Of a stretch of DNA of 64,000 nt, positions 1 through 7,782 are shown in pieces. Both the position numbers and the translations under genes were made by a program. Numbering within the stretch: position 1 is the stretch's first letter; each line of letters starts with the position of its first letter. The DNA comes from Stella humosa. Lineage in GTDB: Bacteria; Pseudomonadota; Alphaproteobacteria; ATCC43930; Allostellaceae. The notes beneath the pieces were generated by a model, which was not told the origin of the DNA, ran no database searches, and was given only the letters and a program-made list of their open reading frames with translations. The stretch is from the NCBI RefSeq assembly GCF_006738645.1, contig NZ_AP019700.1:5638351-5702350 (forward strand), in the 5' to 3' direction.

Positions 1-602
1 CTGCCGGCGCCGACATCAGCGAGTTCGAGAAGGTGCGCGCCGACGCCGCGGCCGAGGAGGCCTACCACGCGCGCTCGGCCGCGGCCGGCCGGGCGATGAA
101 GTCGCTGACGGTGCCGCTGGTGGCGATGATCCGCGGCTTCTGCGTCGGCGGCGGCATGGCGATGGCCATGCGGGCCGACCTGCGCATCGCATCCTCGGAC
201 AGCAAGTTCGGCATCCCGGCCGCCAAGCTGGGCGTGTCCTACGCCCAGGAGTCGCTGGAGCGGCTGACCCAGTTGGTCGGGCCGTCGATGGCCAAGCACG
301 TGATGTTCCTGGGCCGGCTCTACACCGCCGACCAGGCGCTGGCCATGGGCCTGGTGAACGAGGTGGTGGCGCCCGAGGAACTGGAGGCGACCGTCGAGGG
401 TATTGCGGCCGAGATCGCCGCCAACGCCCCATTGTCGATCCGCGCGGCCAAGACGATGATCGAGCAGAGCCTGATCGACGCGCCGCGCCGCGACCATGAC
501 GGCAACGCCGCGCTGGAGCGCGCGTGCTTCGACAGCGAGGACTACAAGGAAGGCCGTCGCGCCTTCATGGAGAAGCGGCGGCCGGTGTTTCGCGGCCGCT
601 GA
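1..602 (+). CDS. Enoyl-CoA hydratase/isomerase (crotonase) family protein, 5' end cut by window
   Basis: The frame is open from the first bases (AGADISEFEK...) and ends at TGA 600-602, so only the N-terminal part is missing. The 'GADI' motif and the later 'GFCVGGGMAMAM' form the two oxyanion-hole peptides of the crotonase fold, followed by 'ADLRIAS' and the C-terminal helices ending in 'KRRPVFRGR'. Crotonases act on acyl-CoA thioesters, as hydratases, isomerases or related enzymes. The position where true hydratases carry a catalytic Glu in a 'PE' pair reads 'IPAAKLG' here, so classical hydratase activity is uncertain. The acyl-CoA substrate cannot be told. It is followed after 107 bases by a separate ABC importer operon. 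Confidence 0.85.
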   Translation, partial: AGADISEFEKVRADAAAEEAYHARSAAAGRAMKSLTVPLVAMIRGFCVGGGMAMAMRADLRIASSDSKFGIPAAKLGVSYAQESLERLTQLVGPSMAKHVMFLGRLYTADQALAMGLVNEVVAPEELEATVEGIAAEIAANAPLSIRAAKTMIEQSLIDAPRRDHDGNAALERACFDSEDYKEGRRAFMEKRRPVFRGR

Positions 603-637
603 GGGCCGACGACCTTCAAGGCGAGAGGACGGCGCGA

Positions 638-680
638 GATGGCGGCCGGACCGGCAACGGGTCCGCAACGCCATCCGGCC
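638..680 (+). promoter_or_regulatory. Structured leader upstream of the ABC binding-protein gene
   Basis: Bases 638-643 (GATGGC) pair with 670-675 (GCCATC). Inside this, 647-652 (CGGACC) pair with 660-665 (GGTCCG). A competing pairing exists between 644-649 (GGCCGG) and 675-680 (CCGGCC), so two exclusive folds are possible just before the ribosome site at 695-700. The sequence shows only the complementarity; a role in attenuation or mRNA stability is inference. It matches no riboswitch class I recognise. Confidence 0.35.
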
Positions 681-709
681 GGAAACGACAAGGCAGGAGG
701 AACGCCAAC

Positions 710-1771
710 ATGACCATCATTACCAGACGAGGTCTGCTGCAGGCCGGTGCCGCGCTCGGCACCGTTGGCGCCATGGGCCGTTTCCCGGCCCTGGCGCAGG
801 AGATGACCCCGCACGAGAAGCAGCTCTACGAGGCGGCCAAGAAAGAGGGCGAGGTCACCTGGTACTCAGGCCAGCTCAGCGCCGAGCCGGGCGAGGCGGT
901 GGGCAAGGCCTTCGGCGAGCGCTATCCGGGCCTGAAGGCGAACGTCATCCGCAGCACGTCCCAGGTGGCCTTCCAGCGCCTGTCGCAGGACATGCGCGCC
1001 CGCACCGCCCAGTGCGACATCTTCAGCTCGACCGATTCCGGCCATTACGGCTTCCTGAAAAAGGAAGGCCTGCTGATGAAGTACCGGCCGAAGAACGCGG
1101 ACGGCATGATCGAGGCGGCCCGCAAGGGCGACCCCGACGACATGTTCCAGACCTGCTACTTCGGCCTCTACCTGATGGGCTACAACACCCAGAAGGTATC
1201 CGCGGCCGACGCGCCCAAGAGCTGGACCGACCTGCTCGACCCCAAATGGAAGGACCAGATCGCGGTCGGCCATCCGGGCTACAGCGGGGCCATCGGCATC
1301 TGGGCCCTGCTGATGAAGCAGATGTACGGCGTCGACTACCTGAAGAAGCTGGAGCGCAACAAGCCGCAGATCGGCCGTTCCAGCATGGACCCGGTGACGC
1401 TGATGAACGGCGGCGAGCGGGCGATCGGCGTGGCGATCCCGTCCGCCACCACGCTGCTCAGCATCTCGCGCGGCAACCCGCTGAAGCTGATCTACCCGAC
1501 CGACGGCACGGTGGCGACGCCGGCGCCGACGGCGATCATCGCCAACGCGCCGCACCCCAATGCCGCCAAGCTCTTCATGGAGTTCGCGACCGGGCCGGAA
1601 TATTCGCGGGTCATCACCAAGCTGTTCAACGAGTCGCTGCGGCCGGAAGTGCCGCCCCCGGTGGGCGGCCGGCCGCTCAACGACATCAAGCTGATCATGC
1701 CGACCATGGAAGAGGCCGAGAAGGGCGTGCCGGAAATGCGCGAGGTCTGGCGCGACATCTTCGGCGTCTGA
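710..1771 (+). CDS. ABC transporter substrate-binding protein, iron/small-anion type
   Basis: A 353-residue periplasmic binding protein that delivers ligand to the permease and ATPase encoded next. The ATG at 710 follows a strong AGGAGG (695-700). The N-terminus carries 'TRRGLLQAG' and a hydrophobic stretch ending near 'FPALAQ', a plausible Tat or Sec signal with cleavage around residue 30. The mature part begins 'YEAAKKEGEVTWYSGQ', typical of the Fe(3+)/AfuA-FbpA-like binding proteins (extracellular solute-binding family 1), and 'YNTQKV...PKSWTDLLDPKWK' is a family hallmark. The same fold also binds aminoethylphosphonate, thiamine or sulfonated ligands, so the substrate is open. A strong hairpin separates it from the permease gene. 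Confidence 0.88.
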   Translation: MTIITRRGLLQAGAALGTVGAMGRFPALAQEMTPHEKQLYEAAKKEGEVTWYSGQLSAEPGEAVGKAFGERYPGLKANVIRSTSQVAFQRLSQDMRARTAQCDIFSSTDSGHYGFLKKEGLLMKYRPKNADGMIEAARKGDPDDMFQTCYFGLYLMGYNTQKVSAADAPKSWTDLLDPKWKDQIAVGHPGYSGAIGIWALLMKQMYGVDYLKKLERNKPQIGRSSMDPVTLMNGGERAIGVAIPSATTLLSISRGNPLKLIYPTDGTVATPAPTAIIANAPHPNAAKLFMEFATGPEYSRVITKLFNESLRPEVPPPVGGRPLNDIKLIMPTMEEAEKGVPEMREVWRDIFGV

Positions 1772-1796
1772 CACCGCCGGCATGTAAGACCGGATC

Positions 1797-1820
1797 CCCG
1801 GCGCCCATGCGGGCGCCGGG
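1797..1820 (+). other. Perfect 10-bp GC hairpin between binding-protein and permease genes
   Basis: Bases 1797-1806 (CCCGGCGCCC) are exactly complementary to 1811-1820 (GGGCGCCGGG) with a four-base ATGC loop. There is no T-tract, so it is not a classical intrinsic terminator. In other ABC operons a hairpin at this spot protects the binding-protein mRNA and lowers expression of the membrane genes. That role is inferred here from position only. Confidence 0.6.
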
Positions 1821-1853
1821 TCGCCGACACCATTCCAGGCGGATCGTTCCAGC

Positions 1854-3587
1854 ATGACCGACAGTGCGGCAATGGGCGCGCCGGGTCGCCCCCTCTCCAT
1901 CCAGGCGCGGCTGCGCAACATCGAGCCCGCCACCCTCATCTGGGTGGCGCTGGCGGCCGTTCTTCTCGTCCTCGTCGCCTATCCCATGGGCAAGCTGCTC
2001 GTCTCCAGCTTCGAGACGCGCGGCACGGGCGCCTTCACCCTCGACAACTACATGACCGCCTATGGCCGGGCCCGCTATCTGGAGGCGCTCGGCAACTCGC
2101 TGATGCTGGGGCTGGCCGCCGCCGGCATCTCGGTGGTGCTGGCGGTGCCCATGGCCTGGGCGGTCTCACGCACCGACATGCCCGGCAAGAGCATCGTCTG
2201 GATCACGGTGCTGGGGGCCTTCATCCTGCCGCCCTTCCTGGGGGCGATCGGATGGATCCTCCTGGCCGGCCCCAATGCCGGCTTCCTCAACCAGTTCTGG
2301 CGTTGGGCGACGGGGCTGCAGGCGCCGCTGGTGAATGTCTATTCCTTCTCCGGCCTGGCCCTGGTCATCGCGCTGCACTCCTTCCCGCTGATCTTCATTT
2401 TCGTGAAGTCCGCGCTCGACCTCGTGTCGTCGGAAATGGAGGACGCGGCCAACATCCTGGGCGCCGGCACCTGGACGACGACCCTGAAGATCACCCTGCC
2501 GCTGGTCTGGCCGGCCATCCTGGGCGGCACCATCGTCGTCTTCCTGGAGACGATCGCGCTGTTCGGCACGCCCGCCATCATCGGCATCCCGGCCCGGATC
2601 AACGTCGTCACCACGCAGCTGTGGCAGTTCTTCGAGTATCCCGTCCGGGTCGAAGTGGCGTCGGCCTACGCCATGCCACTGCTGCTGATCACCGTCGTGA
2701 TGATCCTGGCCCAGCGCCTGCTGCTCAACCGCAAGGGGTTCGTCTCGCAGAGCGGCAAGGGCGGCGAACGCCGGCCGACCCGGCTCGGCCCCTGGCGCTG
2801 GCCGGTGTTCGGCTGGTGCGCCTGCGTCGGCATTTTCTCCGTCGCCATGCCGATGATCGTGCTGATCCAGGCCTCCTTCGCCAAGGGCTGGGGCCGCGGC
2901 TTCAGCTGGGACAACCTGACCCTGCGCAACTACGAATACCTGCTGTTCCGCCACGAGATGGCGATTCAGTCGATCTGGAACACGCTGATCTTCTCCAGCA
3001 TCGCCGCCACGGCGGCGGTCATCCTGGCGCTGCTCATCGCCTACATCGCCGCACGCCGGCTGGTGCCGTTCGCGGGTGCCTTAGGGTTCCTGGCGATGGC
3101 GCCCTTCGTCATCCCCGGCATCGTCATGGCCATCGGCTTCTACGCCGCCTACGCGTCGCCGCCGCTGGCGCTCTACGGCACGGCCGCCATCATCGTCATG
3201 GCCTTTGTCGCTCGCTTCCTGCCGATCGCCTATGCCAACTCCACCGCGGCCATTCGCGCCGTCCATCCCGAGATGGAGGAGGCGGCCCGCATCCTGGGCA
3301 GCGGGCGCATGCGCACGGTGGCGAAGATCACCGCCCCCCTGATCCGCAAGAGCCTGCTGGGCGGCTGGTTGCTGGTCTTCATCGTCTCGGCCCGCGAGCT
3401 GTCGTCGGCGGTGTTCCTGGTCGGGCCGAAGACGCTGACCATGGCCGTGCTCATCTACGACCTGAGCGAGGCCGGCAATTTCGAGGTCGTGGCCGCCATG
3501 GGCGGCCTGATGCTGGTCATCACCCTGGTGCTCGTCGGCGTCGGCATGAAGCTGGCCGGGCGCGATTTCATGTTGCGGAGGGATTAG
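1854..3587 (+). CDS. ABC transporter permease, two fused membrane domains (FbpB type)
   Basis: A 577-residue inner-membrane protein holding two binding-protein-dependent permease domains in one chain, so a single protein may form the whole channel. Each half has about six membrane helices. Each carries a cytoplasmic EAA loop that contacts the ATPase: 'EMEDAANILGAGTWTTTLKI' in the first half and 'EMEEAARILGSGRMRTVAKI' in the second. This double form is usual for iron(III), thiamine and aminoethylphosphonate importers. The start at 1854 gives a short cytoplasmic N-tail before the first helix ('LIWVALAAVLLVLVAYP'). The stop is two bases from the ATPase start. Confidence 0.92.
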   Translation: MTDSAAMGAPGRPLSIQARLRNIEPATLIWVALAAVLLVLVAYPMGKLLVSSFETRGTGAFTLDNYMTAYGRARYLEALGNSLMLGLAAAGISVVLAVPMAWAVSRTDMPGKSIVWITVLGAFILPPFLGAIGWILLAGPNAGFLNQFWRWATGLQAPLVNVYSFSGLALVIALHSFPLIFIFVKSALDLVSSEMEDAANILGAGTWTTTLKITLPLVWPAILGGTIVVFLETIALFGTPAIIGIPARINVVTTQLWQFFEYPVRVEVASAYAMPLLLITVVMILAQRLLLNRKGFVSQSGKGGERRPTRLGPWRWPVFGWCACVGIFSVAMPMIVLIQASFAKGWGRGFSWDNLTLRNYEYLLFRHEMAIQSIWNTLIFSSIAATAAVILALLIAYIAARRLVPFAGALGFLAMAPFVIPGIVMAIGFYAAYASPPLALYGTAAIIVMAFVARFLPIAYANSTAAIRAVHPEMEEAARILGSGRMRTVAKITAPLIRKSLLGGWLLVFIVSARELSSAVFLVGPKTLTMAVLIYDLSEAGNFEVVAAMGGLMLVITLVLVGVGMKLAGRDFMLRRD

Positions 3588-3589
3588 CG

Positions 3590-4660
3590 ATGCCCCGTCT
3601 GGTCCTGAACCGCCTCGGCAAGGCCTTCGGCAAGACGACCGTCGTCGACGGCGTCGAGCTGTCGCTCGAAGAGGGCGAGTTCGTCTCCCTGCTGGGTCCG
3701 TCGGGCTGCGGCAAGACGACGACCTTGCGCATGATCGCGGGCTTCATCGAGCCGTCCGCCGGCACGATCGAGCTCGATGGCAAGGTCGTGTCCCAGCCCG
3801 GATCGACCCTGCCGCCGGAGCGGCGGCGCATGTCGATGATCTTCCAGAGCTATGCCATCTGGCCGAACATGACAGTGGCCGAGAACGTCGCCTTCGGGCT
3901 CAAGCTGCGCAAGCTGCCCTCCGACGAAGTGCGCCGGCGGGTCGGCGAGATCCTGGAGGTGGTGCAGATGGGCCACCTGGCCGGGCGCTACCCGGCCGAG
4001 CTGTCGGGTGGCCAGCAGCAGCGGGTGGCGTTGGCGCGCGCCATCGTCGTCAAGCCGTCGGTCCTGCTGCTGGACGAGCCGCTGTCCAACCTCGACGCCA
4101 ACCTGCGCGAGGAGATGCGGTTCGAGATCCGCCGCCTGCATGACGAGTTCCGCATCACCACCGTCTATGTCACCCACGACCAGGCCGAGGCGATGGCGAC
4201 GTCCGACCGCATCGCCGTCATGCATGCCGGCCGCATCGAGCAGGTCGACGTCCCCCACCTGCTCTACACCCGGCCGCAGACCCGCTTCGTTGCCGGCTTC
4301 ATCGGCCGCACCAACCTTCTGTCGGCGCGCTGGCAGAATGGCGAGGTCGGCTTCGAGGGAGGGTTCGCGCTGCCGGCCGGCATGCTGGGCCTGGCCCCGC
4401 CGGCGGGCGCGGCCGAGGGCACGGTGTCGATCCGCCCCCAGGGCATGCGCCTCCATCGCCAGGCGCCTGCGGCCGGCGTGCCGGTGCTGCCGGCCACCCT
4501 GTCGAGCCGGGTCTTCCTGGGCGAGACCTGGGACTATGGCGTGACCCTGCCCGGCACCGACCAGAAGTTGCGGGTGGCGGCACCGCCGTTCGATGTCTTC
4601 GATGTCGGCTCGGCGGTGTGGGTGGAGTTCGACCCGCGGCAGATGGCGGTGGTACGCTGA
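3590..4660 (+). CDS. ABC transporter ATP-binding protein (FbpC/PotA-like)
   Basis: A 356-residue cytoplasmic ATPase driving the importer above. It shows Walker A GPSGCGKT (residues 36-43), the signature LSGGQQQRVALARA, Walker B 'VLLLDEPLSNLDANLR' and the switch 'VTHDQAEAM'. The last roughly 110 residues form a TOBE-like regulatory domain ('TVSIRPQGMRL'). The ATG at 3590 lies two bases after the permease stop, with GGAGGG upstream inside the permease end. Substrate specificity comes from the binding protein, not this subunit. Confidence 0.93.
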   Translation: MPRLVLNRLGKAFGKTTVVDGVELSLEEGEFVSLLGPSGCGKTTTLRMIAGFIEPSAGTIELDGKVVSQPGSTLPPERRRMSMIFQSYAIWPNMTVAENVAFGLKLRKLPSDEVRRRVGEILEVVQMGHLAGRYPAELSGGQQQRVALARAIVVKPSVLLLDEPLSNLDANLREEMRFEIRRLHDEFRITTVYVTHDQAEAMATSDRIAVMHAGRIEQVDVPHLLYTRPQTRFVAGFIGRTNLLSARWQNGEVGFEGGFALPAGMLGLAPPAGAAEGTVSIRPQGMRLHRQAPAAGVPVLPATLSSRVFLGETWDYGVTLPGTDQKLRVAAPPFDVFDVGSAVWVEFDPRQMAVVR

Positions 4661-4664
4661 TCCG

Positions 4665-5237
4665 ATGATCCAGATCCTCCGCGCCGCCGACCGTACCCCC
4701 ATCCCCTGGAAGAACGGCGGCGGCCGGGCGGAGGACATCGCGTCTGGCCCCGCCGACGCCACCTGGGACGCCATGGACTGGCGGGTAAGCCGGGCCTGGA
4801 TCGAAGCGTCCGGCCCCTTCTCGGTCTTCGGCCCGATCGACCGCACCTTCATGGTGGCCGACGGCGACGGGGTGGAACTGTCGCCAGCCGGCATGCCGGC
4901 CGCCCGGCTCGACATGACCTCGGCCCCGTTCTCGTTTCCGGGCGACGTCGCCACCGGTTGCCGGCTGCTGGGCGGCCCTGTGATCGCCTTCAACCTGATG
5001 ACCGCGCGCGGCCGCTGGCGCCATCGCCTCGCCCGTCGCGCCTGTTCGGGTCCGACCGAACTGGCCGGCGCGGCGACGCTCAGCTTCGCGGTGCTGCTGC
5101 AGGGTGCTGCCCGCATGGGCGCCGAGGCGCTGGCATTGCAGGATGCCGTCCGGCTGCCGCGCGGCGAACACGTCACCCTGGATGCATCCGGCGCCACCAT
5201 CGCCTGGGTGGAACTGTGGGACGCGCCCGTCTTGTGA
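4665..5237 (+). CDS. HutD family protein
   Basis: 190 residues. The N-terminal 'PIPWKNGGGRAEDI' is the hallmark of the HutD/Ves family of cupin-like proteins. HutD is often found with histidine-utilisation genes and is thought to influence that pathway, but its biochemical role is not settled. No hut genes are present here. It starts four bases after the ABC ATPase and its stop overlaps the next start (TGATG), so it is likely co-transcribed with the importer. Confidence 0.75.
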   Translation: MIQILRAADRTPIPWKNGGGRAEDIASGPADATWDAMDWRVSRAWIEASGPFSVFGPIDRTFMVADGDGVELSPAGMPAARLDMTSAPFSFPGDVATGCRLLGGPVIAFNLMTARGRWRHRLARRACSGPTELAGAATLSFAVLLQGAARMGAEALALQDAVRLPRGEHVTLDASGATIAWVELWDAPVL

Positions 5238-6097
5238 TGCTCCGTCTGCCGGGGTTTCTGCTCGCCGTCCTGCTGCTGGCCACCTTGCTGCTGGCCGTCT
5301 CGCTCGCGTCGGCCGCCTCGGCGCAGGCCTTGCGGGTGGACCGGGTCGCCGTCGCCTCGTCCTCCCTCAAGCCTGGAGAGGCGCCGGTTCCGGTCGAGCT
5401 GGTCGCCTGGTTCTCGCGGCCGCCGGTGGCAGGGGCGGTGCCGGCGGTGCTGCTGATGCATGGCTGCAGCGGCCCCGGCCGCAACCTCCCGCAATGGCGC
5501 CAGGTGCTGGATGGCATGGGCCTGGCCGTGCTGTCGCTCGACAGTTTCGCCGGTCGCGGACTGAAGGAGATCTGCAGCGACTTTACCCGCCTGTCGGACC
5601 GGGAGCGGCTGGTCGATGCCCTGGCCGGGCTCGACTGGCTGGCATCGCGCCCGGATATCCTGGGCGGGCGCATCGCGCTGATCGGCTTCTCTCATGGCGG
5701 CGGCATCGCGCTCGACGCGGCGGCCCTGCCACCGCGGGACGCTGCCCCGCGCGGCTTCCGGGCGGCGATCGCCTTCTATCCTGCCTGCCGGCTGCCCCGC
5801 CGGCAGCAGGCGGAATACCGCGTGCCGCTCAGCATCCTGATCGGCGACGCCGACGACTGGACACCCGCAGCCGCGTGTCGCGATCTCGTGGCCCGCAGCC
5901 GCGGCCTGCCGATCGAACTCGAGGTCTATCCCGAAGCCCGGCACGCCTTCGATGTGGCCGGTCTGGCCGAGACGCTGCGCCCGGACGTCCAGAACCGCAA
6001 CAGCCCGACCGGCCGGGGCTCCGTCGTCGGCGAGAACCCGGCGGCGCGGGCGGCCGCCATCGACGCGGTACGTGGGTTCCTGAAACGCCACCTTTGA
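5237..6097 (+). CDS. Secreted dienelactone-hydrolase-like alpha/beta hydrolase
   Basis: 286 residues. A hydrophobic N-terminal stretch ending 'ASAASAQA' (about residue 30) predicts export. The catalytic set of an alpha/beta hydrolase is visible: nucleophile Ser152 in 'GFSHGGG', acid among Asp204-Asp207 ('GDADDWTP') and His236 in 'EARHAFD'. 'LLMHGCSGPGRNL' gives the oxyanion region. The family hydrolyses esters or lactones; true dienelactone hydrolases use Cys, so substrate is open. The start overlaps the HutD stop. It ends 11 bases from the convergent Na/Pi transporter gene with no terminator between them. Confidence 0.82.
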   Translation: MLRLPGFLLAVLLLATLLLAVSLASAASAQALRVDRVAVASSSLKPGEAPVPVELVAWFSRPPVAGAVPAVLLMHGCSGPGRNLPQWRQVLDGMGLAVLSLDSFAGRGLKEICSDFTRLSDRERLVDALAGLDWLASRPDILGGRIALIGFSHGGGIALDAAALPPRDAAPRGFRAAIAFYPACRLPRRQQAEYRVPLSILIGDADDWTPAAACRDLVARSRGLPIELEVYPEARHAFDVAGLAETLRPDVQNRNSPTGRGSVVGENPAARAAAIDAVRGFLKRHL

Positions 6098-6108
6098 GGT
6101 GGCTCGGG

Positions 6109-7758
6109 TCAGGCGAGCGTGGCTCCGGCGGCCATGCGCGGCACCGATCGGCGCTCCACATCGATGCGCGCGACCAGGTGCAGCATGCGCTCGGCGCTGC
6201 CCAGCAGGGCCAGGAGCGCGCCGCGTTCGCCGGCGGTCAGCGACGGTGCCAGGTGCAACGTGCGCCGGCGCAGCAACGACAGGTCGGCCAGCAGGGTCGG
6301 GACGGCCAGCGCCGTTGCCAGGTCCGGGTCGGGGTCGAGCGTATCGAGTGCGATCGCCATCTCGTGCAGGATGGAGTCCACCAGTTCGCGGCCGCCGTCG
6401 GAGAAGGTCTCGCCCGTTACCCGGTGGGCCGTCTGGTAGAGCGCGTCGCCGACGCTGGCGGCCAGGTCGGCTTCGGTGATCAGGCTGCCGACCAGTTCGG
6501 CGGCAGGCTCCGACATGCCGGGCCGGAACAGGTCGGCCGTGAAGCGGCGGATGTCGCGGCCCAGCACGTCGACGGCGAAGCGGTGCTCGCCGGCATCGTC
6601 GGGCGCACCCGCGCGCCCTTGGGCCGCGTGCAGGAACAGGCCCGCTCCCCACAGCAGACGGGCGATCTCCCGCCGGACCGCGGGGACGCCAAGGGCGAGG
6701 TCGCCCGTCATCGCCGCGGTGATGAAACGCGGCCGGGAATAGTCCTCGATGTCGTCGGCCTGCGTATGGCCGACGCGTGCCAGCACGCGCTCGAAGGTGC
6801 CGACGAAGGGGAAGAGCAGGGCCGTGTTGAAGATGTTGAAGGCGATCGAGTAGACGCCGACCGCGACCGGTGCCAGCGGATAGGCGGCGCCCCCGTTCGT
6901 CATCGTCGGTATTCCCGGGTCGCCCACCAGCAAGATCACCACCTGGCAGGCGAGCGGGAACAGCGGCAGCATCACCGCCACGCCGATGAGGTTGAAGGCG
7001 ATGTGGGCGTAGGCCGTGCGCTTGGCATTGCGCGACAGGTTGAGCGAGGCGATGAAGGACGTGATCGTCGTGCCGAGGTCGGCGCCGAGCGAGAAGGCGA
7101 GCGCCGTCTGCCAGTCGAGGATGCCCGACCCGGCCAGCCCCATGACGATGCCGATGGTGGCCGAGGACGAGTGGATGAGTGCGGTGATGACGGCGGCCAC
7201 GATCACGCTGTAGAGGAGGCCGGCAAAGCCGTCGGCGCGCAGGCCGGTGATGACGGCCATGACGTCGGGCATGTCCCGCAGCGGCCGCAGGCCGCCGGTC
7301 ATCAGGCCCAGCCCATAGAAGATGAGGCAGAATCCGAGCAGCGCCAGGCACAGGTTGCGCGTGGCCTCGCGCCGCGAGAATACCATGGCGATGGCGAATA
7401 TGCCGGCGAGGAAGAGGCCCCACAGGCCAAGCGGCAGCGCCACCAGGGCATTGGTCAGGGTGGTGCCGATGTTGGCGCCCATGATGACGCTGATCGCCGG
7501 CCGCAGGCCCAGCACGCCGGCATTGACGAGGCCCACGACCATCACCGTCATGGCCGTGCTCGACTGGATGACGGCGGTGATCAGGGTGCCGGCGAGCAGC
7601 CCCTTGATGGGCGTGCCGGCCAAGCGGGCCAGCATGGCGCGCATGCGGTTGACGGCCATCGCCTGGATGCCGTCGGCCATGAACTCCAGGCCGAGCAGGA
7701 AGAGGCCGAGGCCGCCCACGACGGGGGCTAGTACCTGCGCGAAGAGATCCACCTGCAC
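6109..7758 (-). CDS. Na+/phosphate cotransporter family protein with PhoU-like C-terminus
   Basis: 549 residues. The N-terminal roughly 320 residues contain the inverted repeat of Na/Pi-cotransporters, seen as 'TAVIQSSTAMTVMVVGLV' and 'TALIHSSSATIGIVMGLA', with 'MGANIGTTLTN' between them. The C-terminal roughly 200 residues are helical and soluble, matching the PhoU-like domain common in bacterial members. It probably moves phosphate coupled to sodium, or a similar anion, at the inner membrane. The start is GTG at 7758; a second GTG two codons later is possible. It lies 24 bases downstream of ftsK on the same strand. Confidence 0.85.
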   Translation of the reverse strand: MQVDLFAQVLAPVVGGLGLFLLGLEFMADGIQAMAVNRMRAMLARLAGTPIKGLLAGTLITAVIQSSTAMTVMVVGLVNAGVLGLRPAISVIMGANIGTTLTNALVALPLGLWGLFLAGIFAIAMVFSRREATRNLCLALLGFCLIFYGLGLMTGGLRPLRDMPDVMAVITGLRADGFAGLLYSVIVAAVITALIHSSSATIGIVMGLAGSGILDWQTALAFSLGADLGTTITSFIASLNLSRNAKRTAYAHIAFNLIGVAVMLPLFPLACQVVILLVGDPGIPTMTNGGAAYPLAPVAVGVYSIAFNIFNTALLFPFVGTFERVLARVGHTQADDIEDYSRPRFITAAMTGDLALGVPAVRREIARLLWGAGLFLHAAQGRAGAPDDAGEHRFAVDVLGRDIRRFTADLFRPGMSEPAAELVGSLITEADLAASVGDALYQTAHRVTGETFSDGGRELVDSILHEMAIALDTLDPDPDLATALAVPTLLADLSLLRRRTLHLAPSLTAGERGALLALLGSAERMLHLVARIDVERRSVPRMAAGATLA

Positions 7759-7782
7759 CCGCCGGCACCGAGGGCCGGCGGC

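Noticed and set aside
3584-7768. Very long minus-strand open frame opposite the first ABC operon and Na/Pi gene
   Set aside because: It is low-complexity (His/Arg/Gly/Pro-rich) and lies antisense to several clear genes. It is a by-product of high GC, like many other long shadows in this window.
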